Source of the DNA: Embiotoca jacksoni
Lineage: Eukaryota > Chordata > Actinopteri > Embiotocidae
Assembly: GCA_022577435.1 (NCBI GenBank)
Contig: JAKOON010000012.1
Span: 17,373,585 to 17,437,584, forward strand
Length of the DNA stretch: 64,000 nucleotides
Direction of reading: 5' to 3'
Position 1 is the first letter of the stretch. Each line of letters starts with the position of its first letter. The notes beneath the pieces are model-generated. The model was not told the origin of the DNA. It worked only from the letters and a program-made list of their open reading frames with translations, and ran no database searches. The position numbers and the translations under genes are program-made. Shown piece by piece: positions 54,901 to 64,000 of this stretch.

Positions 54901-56580
54901 GATGCTCCTGCCAGGAATGTATAACACATTTATCTGAGTGACAAAAATCTTAAAAAAGCTCTGGACTAATGACAAGTTGGAAAACACACAGTCTTCTTCA
55001 CTGCAGTTCACGGCTGCTGAAATATGAAATTCACAGAGAATTACTTTTTTGATCTTTCATTACAAAAACCCAGAGAGATATTTGTTACTGACCATCCACA
55101 GCATATCAAAATGTTTGTACAGCAGCCTTGAAACGGAGCTCTGTCCACCTGTGATCCTTTGTCACTGGTTGTGCAGATTTGCTGTTTAATTAATGAGTAT
55201 TATTTGTCCTTCTTCAGATTAAGTCATTTCCATGTATTTTTTCCCCCCATTTTATCATATGTTCCATCATGTGTTAAACATGGAATTTTTTTTTTTATTT
55301 TTTATTTTTTTTTTTACTGTAAACCTGATTTACAAGTGACAGTTTAAGAAAGAAAGGCCAAAATCCAAGCAACAAAGGCCCAGATATTCTGACTTTTAGT
55401 TGCTGTTGGAAGACCAACACCCAGAGCTGCTGGTTCCCAAACCTCCTATTATATAAGTCAGTAGAATCTTTTGTTAGCTTCACCCTGCCTGGTAGACAAC
55501 CACATGTTCAGGATTCCTATTGGAAATGTGTACGATGACATCAAACAACAGGCTGATGTCGAGTAAAGTAAACCTTTTGTGTAAAATCATTAATTTCATT
55601 CAAGAAATTATGGCCCTTAAATTGGGTGGGAGAATGAGCAAAAGGCAAAACACAACAACATTTGTAACATAACCCTAAAATAATGTGTACTTTTTATTTA
55701 GTTCAGTAAAAGTACACAGAGTCCAACATCTTCTCACATGGAGTTGTTTCCCCCTGCAGAACTACTTCGATGGGAAGCTGTCACCGCAGGGAAAGATGCC
55801 CTGGATCGAGTACAACTACGAGGAGGCGTCCGGGTCCGAGTTCATCGTGGACTTCCTGGAGGAGAAGCTGGGGGTCAACCTGAACATGAACCTCACCCCG
55901 CAGGAGAGAGCCGTGTCCCGAGCCATCACCAAAATGGTCGAGGAGCACCTCTACTGGTAAGGGACTCATCTTACGTCAACTCCAACGGCGGTGCACGAGC
56001 TACAGCCGTGTCAGTTACAGCCTGTGTGATCCTGGTGCTTTAAATAGATAAACACAGTTCTGAAGGCACGTTTAGATGACTGTAAAGGCTGAAACATTCG
56101 TTTTTTTTCTATAATTTGATGTAAAGGTTGAACTGTAGGGCTAAAATTCTGCATTTGCTGACCCGGTTATGTAAGTTTATATGTCCATATCCATATTTGA
56201 ATACATATTTGAATACCCAAGCTTAGCTTTAAACCGTATCAGGAACCGCCTACACTGATCTCCTTAACAAACAATAATGTCTCAATCGTATGAACGGCTG
56301 AAAAAGAGACGCTGAGTCTTAAAATCTTCATTCTATTTTTTTATTTAAGTATTATATACGCAGCCTTGAAACCTAAGCTGACACTGACCCCCCCACTGCT
56401 GCTGTGTTAGCCGCCGTCCTTCGCAGTGGTGAGTCACTCCTGTACCTCTGGGCTAGAAACATGCTGCTGCTAGGAAATTGTTTTTCACCACTCCTCCAAC
56501 AGGCTGAGAGTGTTTTCCATTACCTAAAAGCTCTATCCGTCTTCCTCTATCCCCCCTCCCCCTCTCCCATCCCCTCCCCC

Positions 56581-56655
<75 letters not shown>

Positions 56656-59600
56656 ATCTAACTTTGTTTGATCCAGTGTATGTGGCCCATTGTCCTCTAT
56701 TTAATCTTTGAACTAAACCTTTAGGTTTTTGTCGTCACATACAAACCTGACGGTCAGAAAACACTTGACAGTGATTATGTAACATGTAACATCACTGTAT
56801 TATTTTAGTGTGTTGTAAACGGGGAACTCCATCAGGTTCCTCCAAAGCAGCTGAAGGTCACTCATGTAACCTACATTATCCCTCCCCCTTCCCCTCCCCC
56901 TGGCTCTCCATCCTCTGCTGCACCCTGCTGCCATAGTTAGACACACATGTAGACCAATTGATTGCATTATTTATGTCGGGGAAGGGCGATGTGGCAGCTT
57001 CTTGCTCTTTGTGGGGTGAGACAACAGCAAGCAGCAGCTTGCCAGATATGTTTACGTCATACACACGAGTCCTCCTGATCGATCTGGCTATACAAAAAAA
57101 GAAGAGAGGAAACTGTGGCAGCTGAGCTCTGATGCTTTCTGACCATTTCTGTCTGAGCAGTTTATTGAATTAGTTCTTTGGTGGTCAACAGAGGAAATAT
57201 CTTTTCAAAGTGTATTACATGATCAATAACTCTTCTTACAGCTGCGCTAATCAATATTTATATAAGAACACAATCAGCCTAATAACTGGTCAATAAATTA
57301 GTTTGCAAACATGAACATAAAGACTGATATCGGAGTATGTTTTTGACCACAAACCCTGCTGTCAGCAGAACCTTGTTTCTGGCAGCAGCTGGCAGCTGCT
57401 TTCACTGAAGCATCCCAACTGTCTGCTGTCTGGAGCCGAGCGGGCAGCAGTTAGTGACTGGCATTGAGCTGCTGGAGAGGCCGATGTTTCCCTCAGGAGT
57501 TAGTGGAAGGCAAACATTCCCAAAAAACAAAAAAAACCAACTGCTAATTCAGGATGTTTAAATGTGCACATTAGCCATAAGATCATTATAAGGTGATGAC
57601 ATGGAGGTTTTGTGTTTGCAGCTTGTTGCACCGCCACTATCTGGCCGGATTTAGATTACTGCTTTAAATGAAAAAATACCAACACTGGTTATGAAATACA
57701 CACGAGAGCCATGAAGCTGCTGTTATCAGTTAATGATGTTGTAAATGTTTACAAATGAGTTATCACGTTTGAACTTGCTCCTTTATCTTTTTTATTTTAT
57801 TTCACTTTATTAATCCCCGAGGGGAAATTTCTTTGCTACAGCAGGGGGGCTCTCAGGGGGGAGCTGCTGCAGCAGGCTGCCACTAGCGCGGCGCCAGGTA
57901 ACCTGACCTGAGGTGCATGTTTTTGGATGATGGGAGGAAGCCGGAGAACCCGGAGAGAACCCACGCAAGCACAGGGAGAACATGCAAACTCCACACAGAA
58001 AGGCCCAGGACTGGATTTGAACCCGGAACCTTTTTGCTGTGAGGCGACAATGCTAACCACTGCACCACCGTGCTGCTCTAAACAGTAGTTATATTAGGTT
58101 TAACTGTTACCCAAGAAACAACCACTACTGCTTGTGATTTTCATATTATCAGCTTGTTAAACTTATTTTATGGTATCTTTACTGCATACCTTTTTAGCCT
58201 CAGCTTAGACTCTAACATCACTTCATCATCAGAGGTTGAAGAAGTATTCAGGTCCTTTACTTCATTAAAAGTACTAATACCACACTGTCAAAATACTTTT
58301 CTACAAGTTATAGTCCTGCATTCAGAAGCTTACTGAAGTAAAAGTATGTAAGTATTAGCAACAAAGTGTATTTAAATGATCACAAATAAAAGTAGATATT
58401 ATGCAGTAAATGCTGCCTGTCACTGTTTTAATGTTATAATAATGTTTTTGAAATAATATTTCAAATAGTAAAGTACAAGTGCCTTGAATTTGTACTTAAG
58501 TACAGTACTTGAGTAAATGTACTTAGTTACATTCCACCACTGCTGACTATTTCAAGTGTTGACTCTCAAATCACTTTTTAGTTTTGATCTGAAAGAAGAA
58601 GTCTGAAAGAAGAAGTCTGACTAAATCCAACAGTCAGCTTCTTCCTATTGTCTTTGAAGCTCTATAAACACGCACTCCTTCAGTCGTTTGAAACTTCTTT
58701 CACATCTTCATATATTTCTTTTGAATATTTTCCTCAGTTTTTCTATTGAAATCAATGAGTGGGAAGATCCAGTTTTGCTTAAATCTTTTACAACATTGAG
58801 GTAAAACTGGATCTTACATAAAGATCTATAAAGTCACAGTAACATTTTATCATCCTGATTTGCTCTCAAGGAATCTGATCGTGAGTGTGTCCTCCCAAAG
58901 CTGACATTAAACATCTCCTGTTCACGACTTTAAGCTTGACTCCACCATATCTCTCTCCCCTCTGATCACCAGCTCTGTCAAAGTCATGAGGTTTATTTTT
59001 TCTGCTCTGGAAACAAAGCACAGTACTGTATATCCTCTTGGGATGTCACATGATCTACCAGGAAGCAGTGAGTGGCCAGTGGACACTCCCAGATGTAATG
59101 TAGGCCAGATGCTTGAATTCAATATCTATCGATCGATCGGTCATACGCAAAGACTTCTTTACTGTCTCATCATGGATCGTGGGTTAGTCACTAACAGCAG
59201 AAATATGGCATCAGACTTCCAGGTTTTCAGATAAGCTAAGAGGGAGAAACTCAGTCTGGTGTGAGACAGTGTGCGAGGATGCAGCAGCTTAATCTTGTTA
59301 GTATCTACACGCACCGGGAGCTTGGCTGCAAAAACACAGCAGAGACATCAGCGACTACACCAAATATCAGGGAGCGTTATTCACTTTATCCTGTTTATTT
59401 ATGAGGTCAATCCTCGTAAAACATTAGTCTGTTATTGTTTTTTCTTTATGAAACCTGAAGTGGTCACAGTGGAGGAGATTCAGATGAGCATGAGCAGAGT
59501 CGAAGAGGGATTTTAAGGCTTTGAGCAGCACTTGTTTGCACATAAACCAAAATAAACCTCATGGATCTGTGAGTCCACCGCTAAGACAAATCTGTTGTTG

Positions 59601-62600
59601 ACGTCAGGAGCGGGCCAGGTTTCCTTATGTTAGTTTACCCCAAGCCAGAGGGAATCTACAAACTGCTGTTTCTCCTCACCGTGTTTATGTGTCATGACTG
59701 ACTGAGTTCCAGCGCACCAATAAATGTACGCTTTTGGTAATTAGTTATTAATCCAGATTTGCGGTTGAATCTTCTGGCCTGTCACCTGTTCTCCTTCAGC
59801 CTGTTCGTGTGTGAGAGGCAGGGACGGACTCCCAGCATTCACTCGTGTACATTACAAGACGCTGACAGTTTGAGGGGCTGAATATATGATGCTGTGTCCT
59901 GGCAGGCTCTCTGCTCAGAGAGCCGGGGAGCTGATAGACGAGCAGTGGGACAGAAGTGCTGGTGCACTTTTATTGATTAGGATGAGGTTAATTGTCAATA
60001 GACATAAAGCTTTGCTGGTAATATGATGCACAGGCCGAACGTCTGATCAACCTTATTGTTGAGACGACTCTAAATCAGTCACTATAGCTTAGATTCATGA
60101 AGTGCGTACATATCATGTAGAGGTTGTTTTTTTTTAAGAATTGGAATGTCTGTGAGGACCATAATTTATTAAAAGACGATATGAGAAGAGTCAATCATTA
60201 TATCCTGTTCAACGTGTTGTACACCAGCATTTTCACTTTGGTGAAGTTATGACACTTCTCTTACTGGAGTTTTTAGTTTTACTTTTAGAAATTTAGATTT
60301 TTTTTTTTTTTTTAAAGGATACCAATGTTTGATTTTAAAAAACTGGAGGCGTATGGTTTATAATGGGACATATTACTAATGTCTGTTAACAGGACCAAAA
60401 TTCTGGAAACGTTGCACACGTGAAATTTCAGGATCCAAAAACGTTGATATAGATTTTTGCCTCGCTGGTGCAGTTTTAGTCGAGAAGGGTCTAACTGCTG
60501 ACCTCACATTTGGAGAATCCAGGTTTGCGATTCAATGGAAGGAGAGCAGGGTTTTCAGATGTACGGTGTGTCAGAGTGTCAAAACCAAATGGGCTGCGAC
60601 TACAACTTTTATTAGTTTTACTCCTTTTGGCTCAGAATAAAATGATATTTCTGTAAAAGGAACTTGTCAGAAGTGAAATAAAACCCCAATACCTTCACAA
60701 GTTACTGGACAGATAGGTGTTCATCTTCAGTGTTCGATAAAGACGTTTGTAAGTAGCAGTGGGATCTAACCTAATGCTAACGTTAGCGTTAATCAGCTAA
60801 TCAGTGCATGTTTAACGTTGGTTGTATATGGCAATTTGTTTTTGTTAAAATGCAGTGACTCTAGTTATATCATTTTATATAACATGTTTTTCATCTCTAT
60901 ATTTCATGTATTTATTTATTTTTTGTTTCTTTTTGATGGCGTTATGAGTTCAGGCACCCATAATTCTCTTCGATCACACAATGAGAAGTTCATATTTCGA
61001 GTTTTATTCCAGATGTGTTTCACATGGTTTTAAAGTAATGCCATTAACTTGAGCTTCTTCAACAGGTTAACATCAGCTGCACTTTATCTAACCACAACCA
61101 GGTTCTATATTTTCGCTGCAGAGTATTTCTATCACGCCGAATGAACTGCAAGAAATATATTTTTTTAATAGAAATTAATTTATAGTTTTTAAATCTGGTC
61201 AAAAGAAAAAAACAATAGCCACTAAAGGGAGTGATGCACTTCACGTCTGGGGAACGTTCTCTGGCTCACAGACCCTGAAGTCCCCCCGATGTGAGGTCAT
61301 CTTATTTCTGTCTGCTGATGTTAATGTCAGAAAACTCCACCATCAGCACCGTGCACAGCGTCACTCCAGTGGCTTCCAGGTTGATCACACTGTATCTGTG
61401 TCGTGGAGATGCTGCTGCTGGTGATGTACAACCTAGGGGGGGTTGGTGAAACTCTTAGAAAGTGCTCCATCTTAAGATGTGCTTGAATTGATGGCTAAAA
61501 GCCTCATTTACAAACATGATTCATTCTAATGGCTGCCGGTCAACATTTGGGACAGTTTTTAATCGAGACCTGGGAAAGTCCAGCAGGAACTGACTCCAGG
61601 TGTTGCTGTGACTCGTTGTTGGTTGAAAGAAGTAGCTTAAAGTCGCAGCAGCTCCCGTCCCCGACCCATTTGATTCATCTAACGTGAACCTGAAGTTAAC
61701 TGCATTGTGTGTTCCTTCAAGGACGATAGCATACTGCCAGTGGGTGGACAATCTGGAGGAAACACAGAAGCTGCTGGCGATGAGCGGGCCTCTGAGTGAA
61801 ACACTGAAGTGGCTGCTGAGCCACCTGAACGGCAGCATGGTGCGTAGGGAGATGTACGGCCACGGCATCGGACGCTTCTCCAAGGAGGAGGTCTACGCGC
61901 TGATGGAGAAGGACATGAGGACGCTGGCCACTCTGCTGGGTAGGAGGACGACTGCATGTGTCGATACCTATTCCACATCAAAATGTCATGTCTGAAGGAC
62001 CAGCCTAACTCTGTTAACAGAGGAAGCTGATTTTCTTTATTGGGGATAATAGGATTACGTTCATTCTCACAACAAATCTGCAGCCATTAAAAGGAGGGTT
62101 TTTTATTTATTTTGTTTTCTAGAAACACAGGGCAGTCTCAGATGTACTCACAGAATCAGTTTGATGGAGGGACAGATGTGGAAATAATAATAATTAAAAA
62201 AAATAATAAAAAAAAAAAAATCGGATTTAAATCAGTTTTAATAAATTCCAGCACCAGAATGTCCATGTTGATATTAGAGAAGAAGAAAACAGACCATAAA
62301 ATTAACAGGGGAAATTGTTTTATGCCAGGCTAATGTGGCCTGAAAAGAAATTTTATACAACTTGTTCACATTCCTCACAGACAACAGACCAAAGATTTAG
62401 TTGTATATGTGGCTTCAAAATATAAACTCACCACCTCCCTGTTTGCACTTGAATTTCACACAGACGTTAATGAAAACAGGGACATTTCTGGACATCAGCC
62501 ACTGGGATGATGTACCAGACTGTTCAGGTGGAAACAGAAAGTCAGATGGAGGAAAGATGAGCGCTTTGTATCGATCTGTTTGTGCCATTTCAACAAAGGA

Positions 62601-63899
62601 TCACTTGTAAAATGGAAAGTAATTCCCAGTGTGAAAGGATCAGTACATACACCCTGTTCAGCTTTTCCTTTTAATATCTGCTACACCAAGGAGCAGAAAT
62701 GTACATCTAAAACTTTTCCATCTTGAGGGTGAAATTAGTTTACTATAAAGTGTGTTCTCTGAAAGTGCAGGGAAGCACTTAACAAATCCAACTACGCGTA
62801 CTTGGCCTCACTGTAGAGTTTTGCTTTTCCTTATTGATTATGATTACAAATTACAAAAAAATAAATAAATCTGCGATAGTGGTCTTTGTTAAGAGTACTG
62901 TGTTAAAGCAGGAAATCAAAGATTGTAGACTCGTTCCATTAATTTAAAAAGGTGCACATAATGAACATAAATATCATCATATTTTATTCAGAAGAAAATA
63001 ACTTTCCAAATACAACAATACAAACTGGCCTGACGCTAACAGCTGGCTAACCTAACATCAACGTGAGAGAGCATGGAAGTTAATTATCAGCCTCGAAGAG
63101 AAGCTGCCAAATATTTAGCAAAATCAGCAAAAGTAGCCCGTTAAATAGTAATGGGTACATTTACTGTTCACCAGCCAAATGGGTATTTAATAGATGAGCA
63201 GTTGAAATAATGACCTAAAAACACCGGATGAAGAGGTGAGATCGTTAGCGTGGAGATAAATGACTCAAATGGTAACTAAAGCTAATAGACACATAGTTGT
63301 ACAAAATAAGATGACAGTAATAGATTAATAAAGCTAAAAGTCATCGTTGGCAGGTTTAGTTGGTTGACCAGGCTGCTCAAGCTGATGAAGCTGGTTTCCC
63401 GACAGACATGTAGTCGTGTCATGCCGGAGAATCAAAGGTGTGTTCATGATTATTAATGATCGGAGGAGGTTTTATTACTGAACATGGTTGAAAGATTCAG
63501 CTTCTGCCCTTTCCAGAGGGTGATAGTGGTATGAAATTCAGTTGTATGTAAAGACTTAATAATACGCTTTGCTGTTATTTAACATCCAGTTCAAAATGAA
63601 CTGCTTGATATGAAGTATCTGAGTTCATCTGACAGCTGTGGGGATACATCAGGCCTGGGTTTTGTCAAATTATGTTGTTTTTTTATTTGTTTTTATTGCC
63701 AGTTAACCATTTTTAGCATATTTTCATATTGATGTGGAATTTAAAAAAATGTAAACTGGTGTGTTTGCTCTCTGTCCTGTAGGGGATAAGAAGTACTTCA
63801 TGGGCTCCAAGATGTCGACTTTAGATGCGACAGTGTTCGGACATCTGGCTCAGGCCATGTGGACTCTTCCTGGAACACGACCAGAACAACTCATCAAAG
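48697..63899 (+). CDS. faxc: Failed axon connections homologue (5' part, five exons)
   Basis: Vertebrate homologue of Drosophila fax, an axon-guidance modifier of Abl; membrane-anchored with a metaxin/GST-like fold. Exons in window: 48697-48956, 54611-54746, 55760-55956, 61722-61939, 63783-63899; 309 residues of an expected ~400. The N-terminus MYWAAGFASSRPCVVEL and IIAFPLQDYGGIM match FAXC. A transmembrane segment spans about residues 64-86 (TLYITGGALLAAAAYLLHEL). Then come a thioredoxin-like half (DAIILHQFSRPKNGVPSLSP, FCLKIETYLR; KMPWIEYNYEEASG) and a helical GST-C half (AYCQWVDNL, MYGHGIGRFSKEE, STLDATVFGHLAQAMWTLPG). The ATG at 48697 (A at -3) is the family start. The last exon, with an acidic tail, should lie right of the window. 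Confidence 0.96.
49968..49986. repeat. G19 homopolymer
   Basis: Nineteen consecutive G; true length is uncertain because such runs sequence poorly. Confidence 0.9.
50520..51060 (+). mobile_element. Possible hAT-type transposon relic
   Basis: The frame at 50527-50700 reads MPGKYTFQELCLQNNDFKEY, then RKAKSKVYKNTIDLSEKGSS. This resembles a hAT N-terminal BED-like zinc finger (…AKCKVCKKTIDLSNMG…) with its Cys pair lost. The nearby GTCAGGGAAAAGTCAGGGAA (50997-51016) is typical of decayed hAT copies. Boundaries are approximate. Confidence 0.4.
51889..51948. repeat. (CA)30 microsatellite
   Basis: An uninterrupted CA run preceded by a C11 run (51873-51883). Confidence 0.97.
54611..54746 (+). CDS. 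faxc: faxc exon 2, thioredoxin-like start
   Basis: It encodes KEQELDSKDAIILHQFSRPK and SPFCLKIETYLRMVDLPYQ. The SPFCLK position corresponds to the GST active-site region. The acceptor is CTCCGTGTAG; the donor is CAG|GTGATA. Confidence 0.95.
54747..55759 (+). other. faxc: faxc intron 2
   Basis: 1 kb, AT-rich, with a long T-rich stretch at 55287-55314. No recognised element. Confidence 0.7.
55760..55956 (+). CDS. faxc: faxc exon 3 (KMPWIEYNYEE)
   Basis: It encodes NYFDGKLSPQGKMPWIEYNY and FIVDFLEEKLGVNLN, near-identical to vertebrate FAXC. It ends in a split Trp codon at CTACTG|GTAAGG. Confidence 0.96.
56589..56651. repeat. (CA)31 microsatellite
   Basis: A long CA run preceded by a CT/CCCT-rich stretch (56548-56588). 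Confidence 0.97.
57790..58077 (-). mobile_element. tRNA-derived SINE
   Basis: The minus strand begins AGCAGCACGGTGGTGCAGTG, with a pol III A-box-like GTGGTGCAGTGGTTAGC. A B-box-like GGTTCAAATCC follows, then a conserved body (GTGTGGAGTTTGCATGTTCT). It ends in a LINE-type tail (CCCCTCGGGGATTAATAAAG). This family is widespread in fish; subfamily not assigned. Confidence 0.75.
58230..58545. mobile_element. hAT-type MITE
   Basis: The left end is CAGAGGTTGAAGAAGTATTC; the right end, reverse complemented, is CAGCAGTGGTGGAATGTAAC. Between them are many AAGTACTT-type motifs (TACTTAAGTACAGTACTTGA). This layout belongs to an abundant nonautonomous teleost hAT family. Confidence 0.7.
61722..61939 (+). 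CDS. faxc: faxc exon 4, GST-C-like helices
   Basis: It encodes TIAYCQWVDNLEETQKLLAM, then REMYGHGIGRFSKEEVYALM and EKDMRTLATLL. The donor is CTGG|GTAGGA. Confidence 0.96.
61940..63782 (+). other. faxc: faxc intron 4
   Basis: 1.8 kb, AT-rich, with an A12 run at about 62210-62221. No recognised element. Confidence 0.7.
63783..63899 (+). CDS. faxc: faxc exon 5 (STLDATVFGHLAQAMWTLPG)
   Basis: It encodes DKKYFMGSKMSTLDATVFGH and TRPEQLIKG, the conserved GST-C segment. The donor is AAAG|GTCAGT; the following exon is outside the window. Confidence 0.96.
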
Positions 63900-64000
63900 G
63901 TCAGTGGATCGGTTCAGATCCACACTCAGTCATGGCGGTGTTACACTCTTGTTCAGCATGAGAGCTATTATTCCCTTTCACACGCAGTGTGTTGGCATAT

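Larger units (their letters stand above)
55957..61721 (+). other. faxc: faxc intron 3
   Basis: 5.8 kb with a CA run (56589-56651), a tRNA-derived SINE (57790-58077), a hAT MITE (58230-58545) and a T run (60299-60314). A GC-richer block that may be conserved noncoding DNA lies at 59730-60010. Confidence 0.7.

Noticed and set aside
57883..58068. A genuine tRNA gene in the A/B-box region
   Set aside because: The boxes are followed by a SINE body and LINE-type tail, and no cloverleaf or anticodon stem is apparent.

Overview
This is a piece of vertebrate nuclear chromosome, almost certainly from a ray-finned (percomorph-type) fish. Every real gene is split by GT-AG introns, (CA)n/(GT)n microsatellites are dense, and the repeats are teleost families: mariner, Tc1, hAT, LINE and SINE relics, and two MITEs I recognise from acanthomorph genomes. 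No bacterial, phage, CRISPR, rRNA or tRNA gene is visible.

Four protein-coding genes lie head to tail on the + strand. (1) usp45, a ubiquitin-specific protease: the 3' part of the gene, 13 coding exons from 2069 to 21618. The N-terminal zinc-finger exons lie left of the window. (2) pnisr, an SR-related nuclear-speckle splicing protein: complete, 28852-35495, 11 coding exons. (3) coq3, the mitochondrial ubiquinone O-methyltransferase: complete, 36872-45659, 6 exons. (4) faxc, the failed-axon-connections homologue with a metaxin/GST-like fold: first five coding exons, 48697-63899, with the last exon right of the window. Exon borders were placed by eye from GT-AG signals, unbroken reading phase across all junctions and recalled vertebrate orthologues. 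The spliced lengths (649 residues in the window, 832, 336, and 309 in the window) fit those families. The order USP45-PNISR-COQ3-FAXC, all in one direction, is the order I know from human 6q16 (reversed), which supports all four names.

Between and inside the genes: 1-2068 is usp45 intron. 4590-11644 is a large usp45 intron with a mariner relic and long GT tracts. 21619-24500 is 3' UTR and flank. 24500-28110 is a spacer with an antisense exon-like relic and an L1-type LINE fragment. The coq3 first intron holds a near-perfect 55-bp inverted repeat and a Tc1 relic. 45866-48430 is a spacer with a CpG-rich exon-like block. The faxc introns hold a hAT relic, a SINE, a MITE and possible conserved noncoding elements.

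The four genes do not form a pathway (deubiquitination, splicing, coenzyme Q synthesis, axon development); their linkage is ancient synteny. The observations most worth a second look are two candidate RNA-processing switches in pnisr: a frame-breaking 'poison' exon at 32847-32914, and a stop codon embedded in the last 5' splice site with its own AATAAA downstream. The others are the coq3 intron hairpin with a third diverged copy 2.5 kb away, the antisense multi-exon relic in the usp45-pnisr spacer, and the CpG-rich exon-like block upstream of faxc. I see no evidence of a wholly new biological system.
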